A DNA stretch of 19,259 nt from JAAAPF01 sp964481035 (GTDB lineage: Bacteria > Pseudomonadota > Alphaproteobacteria > Geminicoccales > Geminicoccaceae). Shown piece by piece: positions 7,962 to 15,005 of this stretch; position 1 is the first letter of the stretch, and the number at the start of each line of letters is the position of its first letter. The stretch is taken from the NCBI GenBank assembly GCA_964481035.1, contig CAYZSE010000059.1, positions 1 to 19,259 of the forward strand. The letters run 5' to 3'. Under the pieces are notes generated by a model. That model was not told the DNA's origin. It worked only from the letters and a program-made list of their open reading frames with translations, and ran no database searches. The position numbers and the translations under genes were made by a program.

Positions 7962-10610
7962 TCAGCCGGCGCCGTCAAGCGATTTGCCGACGATCTCGCC
8001 GAGATCTCGCGAGGCGCTCTCGAGGCCGGCGAGGCGCTCGAGCTGCGCGCGCATCAGCCGCTGGCGGGCGGCGTCGTAGCGGCGCCAGCGGTTGAAGGCG
8101 GTGGCCAAGCGCGCCGCCACCTGCGGGTTGCGCTTGTCGAGCTCGACGACGACATCGGCGACGAGGCGATAGCCGGCGCCGTCGCGGCGGTGGAAGCCGC
8201 TCGGGTTGAAGTTGGCGAAGACGCCGAGGACGGCGCGGACCCGGTTGGGATTGGCGAGCGAGAACGCCGGGTGGCGCAACAGCGCGGCCACCTCCTCGAC
8301 GACGCCCGGCCGCTCGGCCATCGCCTGGACACCGAACCATTTGTTGACGACCAAGGGCTCGGCCTGCCAGCGCTCGTAGAACTCGGCGAGCACGGCCGCC
8401 CGCTCGGGCCATTCCCAGCGGGCGACGAGCCCCAGCGCCGCCAGCTGATCGGTCATGTTCGAGGCCCCTCTCGCCTGCCCGACGACGCGCTCCTTGACGG
8501 CATCGGGGTCGCCGTGGGCGCGATACGCGAGGCACGTGTTCTTGAGCCGACGCCGCCCCATCGCCTCGCTCGTGAGCGCGAACTCGCGCTCGGCGCAGGC
8601 GTCGATCAGCGCTTCGAGGCGCTCGCCCAGAGCGTGGCCGAGCCGGGCCTGCGCGGTCGCGCGCGCCGCGGACACCGCGTCGACGTCGACGACCGCCATC
8701 TGCTCGCCGAGATAGGTGGCCGACGGCAGGCCGATGAGCTGTGCCTTGAAGGCGGGCTCGATGGCGGCGTCGTCGAGCACGGCGGCGAAGGCCGCGACGA
8801 AGCGCGCGGGCAGAACCATCTCCCGGCTCGATTGGTGCGCCTCGACGAGGCCCAGCAGCGTGCGGACGCCGAGCGTCTGGCCCGCGTCCCAGCGGGCGAA
8901 GCCGTCGCCGTCGTGGCTCAAGAGATGGGCGAGGTCGTCGTCGCTGAAGTCGGCCTCAAGCCGGACGGGCGCCGAGAAGCCGCGCAGAAGCGACGGCACG
9001 GGCCGCGACGGCACCTCCTCGAAGACGAAGGTGGCCTCGGGCGCGCAGAGTTCCAGCACCCGCTCCGCCGGCCCCGGTGCGCTCTCGCCCTCGAGCCGGA
9101 GCGGCACGGCGGAGCCCGCGGCGTCGACCAGGGCGAGCTTGACCGGGATGACGAGCGGCACCTTGTCGGGCTGGCCGGCCGTGGGCGGCGTCGACTGGCG
9201 CAAGGTGAGCCGGTAGCGACGCGCCTCGGCGTCGTAGTCGGCGTGCGCCGCGAGACGCGGGGTTCCCGCCTGGCGGTACCAGTTCATGAATTGAGCGAGG
9301 TCGCGTCCCGACGCCTCGGCCATGGCGGCGACGAAGTCCTCGCAGGTGACCGCCTCGCCGTCATGCCGCTGGACGTAGATGTCGAAGCCGCGGCGGAATG
9401 TCTCCTCGCCGATCAGGGTGTGGATCATCCGAGTGACTTCCGCACCCTTCTCGTAGACGGTGCGGGTGTAGAAATTGTTGATCTCGACGTAGCTGTCCGG
9501 CCGGATCGGATGGGCGAGCGGTCCGGCGTCTTCCGGGAACTGCCCCTCGCGGACGAGCGCGACGTCACCGATACGCTTGACATCCCGCGAATACTGATCG
9601 GCAGTATACTCTTGGTCGCGGAAGACAGTGAGCCCTTCCTTCAACGTCAATTGAAACCAGTCGCGACAAGTGATACGGTTGCCGGTCCAATTGTGAAAGT
9701 ATTCATGAGCAATAACACGTTCAACATTGATGAAATCTTGGTCCGTCGCGGTATCTGGCCGAGCCAGGGTCGCCGATGTGTTAAAAATGTTGAGTCCTTT
9801 GTTTTCCATCGCACCGAAATTGAAATCGCTGACGGCAACGATGTTGTAGACATCGAGGTCATACTCGAGGCCGAAACGCTCCTCGTCCCATTTCATGGCC
9901 CGCTTGAGGCTGGCCATGGCATGATGGCACTGATCGATGAAGGGTGCTTCGGCGTAGATGGCAAGCTTGACCGGGCGGCCGGACTGGGTGCGGAAGTCGT
10001 CTTCGAGCACGGCCAGGTCGCCCGCCACCAGAGCGAACAGATAGGAAGGCTTGGGGAAGGGGTCTTCCCAGGTGGCGTAGTGCCAGCCGTCGCCGAAGGT
10101 GCCGGAGGAGACCGGGTTGCCGTTGGCGAGCAGCACGGGGCAGTCCGCCTGCGGTGCCTCGAGGCGGACCCGGTATCGGGCCAGCACGTCCGGCCGGTCG
10201 AGAAAGTAGGTGATCCGGCGAAAGCCCTGCGCCTCGCACTGGCTGCAGAAGACGCCGCCCGAGAGATACAGGCCCGAGAGCTCGGTGTTGGCGGACGGGT
10301 CGATGCGGACCGTCGTCTCGAGCGTGAAGCGCTCGGGCGGGCGATGCAGGACGAGGCCCGTGTCGGTGATCCGGAAGGCGTCCGGTGTCAATGGCTGGCC
10401 GTCGAGTGCGATCTCCAGCAGCTCGAGCTCCTCGCCGTCGAGGGCCAGTTGGCCCACCGGCAAGCCCGTCTGCCGGGCGAAGTGGACCCGTGCACGCACC
10501 AAGGTGGCGTCGGGAAGGAGCCGGAAATTCAAATCGACGACGTCGATGCGATAATCGGGCGCGCGGTAGTCTTGCAACCGCACGGTCTTCGGCGTCGGGT
10601 GTTCCGCCAT
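7962..10610 (-). CDS. pepN: Aminopeptidase N (M1 family zinc metallopeptidase)
   Basis: This 882-residue cytoplasmic enzyme trims N-terminal residues from peptides in the last stage of protein turnover. The substrate-binding GAMEN motif is at 266-270. The zinc site is HEYFH (His302, Glu303, His306), with the third ligand Glu325 after 18 residues in LKEGL. The transition-state tyrosine is Tyr386 in VYEKGAEV. The order (N-terminal beta domain, catalytic domain, beta sandwich around 445-550, helical C-terminal domain ending near 882) and length match E. coli PepN. ATG 10610 is preferred over the TTG one codon earlier; no strong ribosome site is visible. About 400 bases (9570-9960), encoding residues 217-347 with the active site, have clearly lower GC and different synonymous codons from the rest. 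mmsA follows at 38 bases. Confidence 0.96.
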   Translation of the reverse strand: MAEHPTPKTVRLQDYRAPDYRIDVVDLNFRLLPDATLVRARVHFARQTGLPVGQLALDGEELELLEIALDGQPLTPDAFRITDTGLVLHRPPERFTLETTVRIDPSANTELSGLYLSGGVFCSQCEAQGFRRITYFLDRPDVLARYRVRLEAPQADCPVLLANGNPVSSGTFGDGWHYATWEDPFPKPSYLFALVAGDLAVLEDDFRTQSGRPVKLAIYAEAPFIDQCHHAMASLKRAMKWDEERFGLEYDLDVYNIVAVSDFNFGAMENKGLNIFNTSATLARPDTATDQDFINVERVIAHEYFHNWTGNRITCRDWFQLTLKEGLTVFRDQEYTADQYSRDVKRIGDVALVREGQFPEDAGPLAHPIRPDSYVEINNFYTRTVYEKGAEVTRMIHTLIGEETFRRGFDIYVQRHDGEAVTCEDFVAAMAEASGRDLAQFMNWYRQAGTPRLAAHADYDAEARRYRLTLRQSTPPTAGQPDKVPLVIPVKLALVDAAGSAVPLRLEGESAPGPAERVLELCAPEATFVFEEVPSRPVPSLLRGFSAPVRLEADFSDDDLAHLLSHDGDGFARWDAGQTLGVRTLLGLVEAHQSSREMVLPARFVAAFAAVLDDAAIEPAFKAQLIGLPSATYLGEQMAVVDVDAVSAARATAQARLGHALGERLEALIDACAEREFALTSEAMGRRRLKNTCLAYRAHGDPDAVKERVVGQARGASNMTDQLAALGLVARWEWPERAAVLAEFYERWQAEPLVVNKWFGVQAMAERPGVVEEVAALLRHPAFSLANPNRVRAVLGVFANFNPSGFHRRDGAGYRLVADVVVELDKRNPQVAARLATAFNRWRRYDAARQRLMRAQLERLAGLESASRDLGEIVGKSLDGAG

Positions 10611-10648
10611 CAACTTTCACGTTCGGGGGTAAGGGCCTTTGCAGGGGG

Positions 10649-10678
10649 GGTATCGCTGAAACGCGGCCCTTTTGTCCA
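10649..10678 (-). promoter_or_regulatory. Possible sigma-70 promoter for pepN-mmsA
   Basis: On the minus strand TGGACA (10678-10673; five of six bases match TTGACA) is followed after 18 bases by GATACC (10654-10649; three of six match TATAAT). It sits about 40 bases upstream of the pepN ATG, in the divergent space shared with the dehydrogenase gene at 10765. The weak -10 makes this tentative. Confidence 0.3.
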
Positions 10679-10764
10679 GGGGCGGCCAGCGCATGGCTTG
10701 CCCGCCGGGCGCGGGACCTCTACGTCACGCCACGCCCGCATGCGTCCCACCCAGGAGCAAGCCC

Positions 10765-11652
10765 ATGCCACGCTGCGCGTTTCTCGGCCTCGGGGTCATG
10801 GGCTTCCCCATGGCCGGCCACCTCGTCGGCGCCGGCCACGACGTGCGCGTCTACAATCGCTCGTCGGGCAAGTCCGCGGCCTGGGTCGAGCGCCACGGCG
10901 GTGAGCGCGCCGAGACGCCCCGTGCGGCCGCCGCCGACGCGGACATCGTGATGATGTGCCTCGGCAACGACGACGACGTCAGGAGCGTCGTCTACGGCGA
11001 CGCGGGGGCGCTGGCGGGGCTCGGGGGAGGGTCCGTCCTGGTCGACCACACGACCGCTTCGGCAACCCTCGCCCGCGAGCTGGCCGACGCTTGCAGCGCG
11101 CACGGCGCGGGCTTCGTCGACGCGCCCGTCAGCGGCGGCCAGGCCGGCGCGGAAAACGCCGCGCTGACGATCATGTGCGGCGGCGGCGAGGCCGACTTCG
11201 CCAAGGTCCGCCCGGCGCTGGTCGCCTACGGCCGCGCGGTCACGCGGCTGGGCGAGGCCGGCGCCGGCCAGCTCACCAAGATGGTCAACCAGATCTGCAT
11301 CGCAGGCCTCGTCCAGGGCCTCGCCGAGGCGGTGAGCTTCGCCCAGTCCGCGGGCCTCGACACCGACACCGTCGTCGAGGTCATCGCGAAGGGTGCCGCG
11401 CAAAGCTGGCAGATGGAGAACCGCTGGAAGACCATGGCCAAGGGCGAGTTCGACTTCGGCTTCGCCGTCGATTGGATGCGCAAGGATCTCGCCATCTGTC
11501 TCGAGGAGGCGCGCCGCAACGGCGCACCGTTGCCGGTGACCGCGCTCGTCGATCAGTTCTATCGCGAGGTGCAGATGGCGGGCGGCGGTCGCTGGGACAC
11601 CTCGAGCCTCGTTCACAACCTCAAGCCGGATCGCGGGGTTGAGGGGGCCTAG
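10765..11652 (+). CDS. NAD(P)-dependent beta-hydroxyacid dehydrogenase (3-hydroxyisobutyrate dehydrogenase family)
   Basis: This 295-residue oxidoreductase interconverts a 2- or 3-hydroxyacid and its aldehyde or keto form. The Rossmann fold begins at once (FLGLGVMGFPMA, GxGxxG at 8-13). NR at 31-32, after the second strand, suggests NADP(H) use, as in succinic-semialdehyde or glyoxylate reductases. The substrate motif DAPVSGGQAGAE spans 119-130. Catalytic Lys172 lies in KMVNQ, close to the family's K-x-x-N. Length is standard. ATG 10765 is chosen for GGAG at 10754-10757, 7 bases upstream; the longer frame to 10672 lacks one. A role as 3-hydroxyisobutyrate dehydrogenase in valine breakdown is attractive because mmsA, the next enzyme of that path, is nearby on the other strand. 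The NR motif argues equally for a glyoxylate/succinic-semialdehyde reductase. The next gene starts 4 bases after the stop. Confidence 0.85.
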   Translation: MPRCAFLGLGVMGFPMAGHLVGAGHDVRVYNRSSGKSAAWVERHGGERAETPRAAAADADIVMMCLGNDDDVRSVVYGDAGALAGLGGGSVLVDHTTASATLARELADACSAHGAGFVDAPVSGGQAGAENAALTIMCGGGEADFAKVRPALVAYGRAVTRLGEAGAGQLTKMVNQICIAGLVQGLAEAVSFAQSAGLDTDTVVEVIAKGAAQSWQMENRWKTMAKGEFDFGFAVDWMRKDLAICLEEARRNGAPLPVTALVDQFYREVQMAGGGRWDTSSLVHNLKPDRGVEGA

Positions 11653-11656
11653 GCGC

Positions 11657-12577
11657 GTGGTCGTGTCGACCTTCCTGCGCTCCGAGGAGGCGCCGATCGT
11701 CACGCCGGCGGGCGGCGCCGATCGAGGCGCGCTCCGCCGTCTCTCGGACTTCACCTACGCCGATCCGGGCGACGCGGGCTGGCGACGCGCAGCCATCCGC
11801 GCGATCGAGGCGGTGACCGGCAAGCGTCGCCTGCGCCGCCTCTACGAGCGTCATCTCGCCGACGCCGATCCCGACTTCTGGGGTTCCTCGGTGCGGCGGC
11901 TGCGCCTGCGGCTCGACTACGACGGCGAACGGCTTCAGGCGCTGCCGGCGACGGGGCCCTGCGTCGTCGTCGCCAATCATCCCTACGGCGTGCTCGACGG
12001 CCTGATGATCGGCCACCTCGTGCAAGGTCGACGATCCGACTTCCGCATCGTCGCCAACGGCATCCTGACGCGCTCGGCCGAGGCCGCGCCCTACATCTAT
12101 CCGATCGACTTCGCCGACACGGCCGCGGCGCGGGCGACCAACCTGCGCTCGCGCAAGGCGGCCCTCGCCTGGCTGCAAGAGGGCGGCGTGCTGGTCGTCT
12201 TTCCGGGCGGCACCGTGTCGACGAGCCCGCGCGGCTTCGGTGCTGCGGTCGATCCCTTCTGGAAGCCCTTCACCGCGCGGCTCATCCACGCCGCGCGGGC
12301 GCCGGTGCTGCCCTTTTGCTTCACCGGCCAGAACAGCCGCCTCTTCCAGCTCGCGAGCCAGATCAGCTTGACCCTGCGCCTCGCCCTGCTGTTTCACGAG
12401 GTCGCCAACAAGATCGACAGCCGGCAGCGCATCGAGATCGGCCCGCTGATCGCCTATCGAGACCTCGCGCATCTGCGTGACCGAGCGGCGCTTATGGCGT
12501 TCCTGCGACAACGGACCTATGCGCTGCACCCGAACCGCGATCTCGCGAGCCGCGTGCTCACGCTGCGCGGCGGCTGA
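11657..12577 (+). CDS. Lysophospholipid acyltransferase family protein (PlsC-like)
   Basis: This 306-residue protein probably transfers an acyl chain to a lysolipid or related acceptor at the inner membrane. The catalytic block is NHPYGVLDG (residues 107-115): His108 and Asp114 separated by five residues, not the four of classical PlsC. That spacing belongs to the NHPxGxLDG branch of acyltransferases often annotated as hemolysin- or ornithine-lipid-related. The second conserved block is FPGGTVST (182-189), corresponding to the EGTRS region of PlsC. A hydrophobic segment ALAWLQEGGVLVVFP precedes it. GTG 11657 is chosen because GAGGGGG at 11641-11647 lies 9 bases upstream; a TTG at 11639 would overlap the previous gene. 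The 4-base gap to the dehydrogenase gene suggests a shared transcript, though no shared pathway is obvious. The acyl acceptor is not predictable. Confidence 0.85.
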   Translation: MVVSTFLRSEEAPIVTPAGGADRGALRRLSDFTYADPGDAGWRRAAIRAIEAVTGKRRLRRLYERHLADADPDFWGSSVRRLRLRLDYDGERLQALPATGPCVVVANHPYGVLDGLMIGHLVQGRRSDFRIVANGILTRSAEAAPYIYPIDFADTAAARATNLRSRKAALAWLQEGGVLVVFPGGTVSTSPRGFGAAVDPFWKPFTARLIHAARAPVLPFCFTGQNSRLFQLASQISLTLRLALLFHEVANKIDSRQRIEIGPLIAYRDLAHLRDRAALMAFLRQRTYALHPNRDLASRVLTLRGG

Positions 12578-12619
12578 AGGTGGCGGCCCCGTCGCCCGCA
12601 GCGGCGCGACACGCGCCCG

Positions 12620-12753
12620 CGGCGGGGCTCGCCGAGNNNNNNNNNNNNNNNNNNNNNNNNNNNNNNNNNNNNNNNNNNNNNNNNNNNNNNNNNNNNNNNN
12701 NNNNNNNNNNNNNNNNNNNNNNNNNNNNNNNNNNNNCGGCGGGGCTCGCCGAG
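12620..12753 (+). repeat. 17-bp direct repeat flanking the N gap
   Basis: CGGCGGGGCTCGCCGAG occurs at 12620-12636, directly before the N run, and again at 12737-12753, directly after it. Each copy can also fold as CGGCG-GGGCT-CGCCG. The position exactly at both contig ends points to an unmerged overlap of the two contigs, not a biological repeat. Confidence 0.85.
12637..12736. other. Assembly gap of 100 N
   Basis: Exactly 100 unknown bases separate two contigs, the usual placeholder for a gap of unknown size. Between the acyltransferase stop at 12577 and the regulator stop at 12869 there are 291 bases, of which 191 are known, and I see no gene I can support. A GTG-started frame on the plus strand from 12580 stays open through the gap to 12981, but its 3' part lies antisense to the regulator gene and its product (alanine- and arginine-rich) is not recognisable. 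If the 17-base flanks are merged, that frame remains open because 117 bases are removed. Confidence 0.95.
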
Positions 12754-12868
12754 GCCGAAGAGCGCGACCAGTGGACGGCGCAGCTCCGGGGGCTGCCCCG
12801 CGCGCGCTGGGGCGCGCTGCCCGTCCGGGCCGGTCGCCTGGCGGCGGCCGGCCCAGAGGACCGCGGCC

Positions 12869-13312
12869 TCAAGCGGCGGCGTTGCCCGCGTCGTCGCCGG
12901 CCTCGTGATTCTTGGCTTCGGCGAGCGCTCGTGCCAGCATGCAGACCGCATCCTGGTGGCGACGGTTCGGCAAGGAGATGAAGTTGCGGGCGAGTTCGAG
13001 CAGCATGCGCTGCTGCGGTGTAGGCTTGAATTCCTCGCCGGTGTCGATGCCCTCGAAAAAGAAGCTGACCTCGACACCGAGCGCCCTGGCGACCTGATAG
13101 AGGCGGCCCGCGGCAATGCGATTGATGCCCTTCTCGTACTTGTGGGCCTGCTGGTAGGTGACACCGATGAGGTCGGCCATCTGTTGCTGGGTCAGGCCGA
13201 GCATGATCCGGCGCTCGCGCATCCGGCCGCCGACGTGCCGGTCGATGTCCTGCGGGCGCGCCCGCCCGCGCGGGTTGGGCTTAGTCGGGGAATTGGTCAT
13301 CATCATTTCCAC
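12869..13312 (-). CDS. XRE-family helix-turn-helix transcriptional regulator (PraR-like)
   Basis: This 147-residue DNA-binding protein has a single HTH_3 domain at about residues 24-80: DIDRHVGGRMRERR, then MLGLTQQQMADLIGVTYQQ with the recognition helix, HKYEKGINRIAAGRLYQVA and LGVEVSFFFEG. The pattern (xxKYEKGxNRxxAxRL, then VSFFFE) is characteristic of the alphaproteobacterial PraR/Phr-type regulators, which repress or tune surface, biofilm and symbiosis genes in rhizobia; targets here are unknown. A polar tail follows (about 95-147), ending in AEAKNHEAGDDAGNAAA. GTG 13312 is chosen because AGAGG lies 8 bases upstream; in-frame ATGs at 13306, 13303 and 13300 are alternatives. It is transcribed away from bolA across a 286-base AT-richer space that holds a good promoter for this gene. 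Confidence 0.88.
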   Translation of the reverse strand: MEMMMTNSPTKPNPRGRARPQDIDRHVGGRMRERRIMLGLTQQQMADLIGVTYQQAHKYEKGINRIAAGRLYQVARALGVEVSFFFEGIDTGEEFKPTPQQRMLLELARNFISLPNRRHQDAVCMLARALAEAKNHEAGDDAGNAAA

Positions 13313-13483
13313 GAATTCAACCTCTACAAGACGATCGCAAGCACGGCCTCCGGCGCTCTTGACGACCGTGGACGAAGGGATGTTGGCTCCGCTTTGAACC
13401 CCGGTGGTTGACCGCGGCTCTCAACTAAGACGATTAGCATGAACGGTTGCGCTCGTTGTGGTTCAGTTGCAATGTGGCGACAT

Positions 13484-13512
13484 ATTATGGTATCGAGAAC
13501 ATCATTCCTCAA
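13484..13512 (-). promoter_or_regulatory. Sigma-70-type promoter for the XRE regulator
   Basis: On the minus strand TTGAGG (13512-13507; four of six match) is followed after exactly 17 bases by CATAAT (13489-13484; five of six match TATAAT). It lies in the AT-rich part of the 286-base divergent region 13313-13598. Transcription would start near 13477, giving a leader of about 165 bases before the GTG. The near-palindrome TCAAGCTTAA at 13509-13518 overlaps the -35 and could be an operator. No comparable plus-strand promoter for bolA was found, and I see nothing else definite in this region. Confidence 0.5.
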
Positions 13513-13598
13513 GCTTAACTCAATTTTTCTCGATAAAAACAGCGTGACTGCACATTTATGGCTGAGCGAAGGCTGCCAACACGAGCGTAGGGGTTGAG

Positions 13599-13871
13599 AT
13601 GAGCGTTGAAGAGGAACTCGTGCGGCGATTGCGGACGGCGCTCTCGCCGTCGCATCTCGTCGTGGTTGACGAGAGTGAGCGGCACCGCGGGCATGCCGGC
13701 CACGTGCCGGGCACGCCGACGCATTTCCGCGTCGAGATCCGCGCCGCCGCCCTCGACGGCCTCGGCCGCGTCGCCCGGCAGCGCGCCGTCTACGACGCGG
13801 TCGGTGACCTCATGGGCAACCCGATCCACGCCCTGGCCCTCGACGCTCGGGGCGACCTCGGCGAGCGGTGA
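13599..13871 (+). CDS. bolA: BolA family protein
   Basis: This 90-residue protein belongs to the BolA family, which pairs with monothiol glutaredoxins to bind an iron-sulfur cluster and also acts in stress-related morphology and transcription. Seen: an N-terminal helix (VEEELVRRLRTAL), VVVDESERHRGHAGH (21-35) with the histidine-rich loop typical of BolA, THFRVEI (41-47), and the C-terminal helix RVARQRAVYDAVGDLM followed by IHALALDAR. The invariant C-terminal histidine is His76. Length is standard for small alphaproteobacterial BolA. The ATG at 13599 has a GGGG run about 5 bases upstream. It converges on the DUF2889 gene, with only 18 bases between the two stop codons. No glutaredoxin gene is present in the window, so the partner is elsewhere. 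Confidence 0.92.
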   Translation: MSVEEELVRRLRTALSPSHLVVVDESERHRGHAGHVPGTPTHFRVEIRAAALDGLGRVARQRAVYDAVGDLMGNPIHALALDARGDLGER

Positions 13872-13889
13872 CGAGGTGGGTTCATCGGC

Positions 13890-14447
13890 TCAGCCGCCAT
13901 CGGGGCCGGTGTACCATTCTGGATGGTGCTCGCGGACCACGGGACCGTCGCGGCGGAGAGCATGGCAGCCGTCGAGGTGCCGCGGCGGGCCGGCGGCGGG
14001 ATCGGGCGGGATCTCGGCGCGCCGCAGCGGCCCGACCGTCTGGATCGCGGCGGTGGCGAGCGGGCCCAGCAGTTCCACGAGGTGGGTGCAACCCTTGACG
14101 CCGCCCAAGCGCTTGATGACCTCGCGGCGCCAGCCGGCGCCGATCGTCAGGCCTTCGAGCTGGCGAAACGCGGGCGTGATCGCGGCGCAGACCGGAAAGG
14201 GCGCGGCGTCGGTCGCGGCTTCGACGGCGACGATCTTCAGGTCGAGGTCGACGGTCAGGCGCAGCCACATGTCGTGGATCGCCGCGCCGGGCTCGAGCCG
14301 GCCGCGCCAGCGATTGTCGACCCCATACCCCTTGGTGTCGGTGAGCCGCGCCTCGATGTCGAAGAGCCCGTCCGCGCGGCGATAGCCGCAGCAATCCACG
14401 GCGCGGTGATGCAGCGGCTCGCGCGGGGCGGCGGACGGGAGCGGCAA
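13890..14447 (-). CDS. DUF2889 domain-containing protein
   Basis: This 185-residue cytoplasmic protein of unknown function matches the DUF2889 family along its whole length. It shows MPLPSAAPREPLHHRAV at the start, CCGYRRADGLFDIEARLTDTK (19-39), IHDMWLRLTVD, VEAATDAAPFPVCAAI, then GAGWRREVIKRLGGVKGCTHLVELLGP (102-128) and a tail with HPEWY. Conserved Cys, His, Asp and Arg residues suggest an enzyme or metal-binding protein, but no activity is established that I know of. The start is TTG at 14447, supported by the family's usual MPLPxxAPRE opening and by AAGGG a few bases upstream. It begins 3 bases after the ppa stop, so it is almost certainly translated from the same mRNA. Confidence 0.9.
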   Translation of the reverse strand: MPLPSAAPREPLHHRAVDCCGYRRADGLFDIEARLTDTKGYGVDNRWRGRLEPGAAIHDMWLRLTVDLDLKIVAVEAATDAAPFPVCAAITPAFRQLEGLTIGAGWRREVIKRLGGVKGCTHLVELLGPLATAAIQTVGPLRRAEIPPDPAAGPPRHLDGCHALRRDGPVVREHHPEWYTGPDGG

Positions 14448-14450
14448 GTC

Positions 14451-14984
14451 TCAGCCCTTCTCGGCGAACATCTCGATGCTCTTCATCACGATCCGCCGCG
14501 CCTCGGCGGCGTCGAGCCAGCTGCCGACCCGGGTCCATTTGTTGGGCTCGAGGTCCTTGTAGTGCTCGAAGAAGTGCTGGATACGGAGCAGCTCGATCTC
14601 CGGCATATCGCTGAAATTGAACACCTTGTCGTAGAGCGTCGAGATGCGCGGCACCGGCACGGCCAGCAGCTTCTCGTCGTGCCCCCCGTCGTCCTCGAGT
14701 TCGAGCACGCCGATCGGGCGCGCCTGGACGACGCAGCCGGGAACCAGCGGCACTCGCCCGACCAGCAGGACATCGACCGGGTCGCCGTCGTCGTAGAGCG
14801 TGTTGGGGATGAAGCCGTAATTCGCCGGGTAGAACATCGAGGTGTAGAGGTAGCGGTCGACGAAAATCGCACCGCTCTCCTTCTCGAACTCGTACTTGAC
14901 CGGGTCGGAGCGCAGCGGCACCTCGATGAGGACGTGGATGTCGTCGGGCGGGTTGATACCCGGCGGGATCTTCGTGATGTCCAT
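14451..14984 (-). CDS. ppa: Inorganic pyrophosphatase (family I, soluble)
   Basis: This 177-residue cytoplasmic enzyme hydrolyses pyrophosphate to two phosphates, pulling biosynthetic reactions forward; it normally works as a hexamer with magnesium. The family signature DGDPVDV is at 66-72, with metal ligands Asp66, Asp68 and Asp71; Asp98 and Asp103 (in EDDGGHDEK) complete the site, equivalent to E. coli Asp97 and Asp102. KYEFEKESGAIFVDRYL (30-46) and FYPANYGFIPNTL (51-63) are the other conserved blocks. Length is normal. The ATG at 14984 lies 21 bases after the hemF stop, with a weak GAGAG ribosome site. The DUF2889 gene follows after 3 bases. Because porphyrin and tRNA steps in the same operon are unrelated to pyrophosphate chemistry, the grouping looks like housekeeping co-expression. 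Confidence 0.97.
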   Translation of the reverse strand: MDITKIPPGINPPDDIHVLIEVPLRSDPVKYEFEKESGAIFVDRYLYTSMFYPANYGFIPNTLYDDGDPVDVLLVGRVPLVPGCVVQARPIGVLELEDDGGHDEKLLAVPVPRISTLYDKVFNFSDMPEIELLRIQHFFEHYKDLEPNKWTRVGSWLDAAEARRIVMKSIEMFAEKG

Positions 14985-15005
14985 GGACGGCTCTCGTAAG
15001 GTGGC

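Noticed and set aside
7746..10904. A very long plus-strand open frame (over 1000 codons) across pepN
   Set aside because: It is the antisense shadow of pepN in GC-rich DNA. Its translation has no recognisable domain, while the minus strand has complete M1 peptidase motifs.
12580..12981. Plus-strand frame running through the N gap
   Set aside because: It depends on unknown bases, runs antisense into the regulator gene and has no recognisable product.
13324..13512. Small 62-codon minus-strand frame upstream of the regulator
   Set aside because: It lies between the predicted promoter and the regulator start, has no ribosome site I can see and its residues resemble no known leader peptide.
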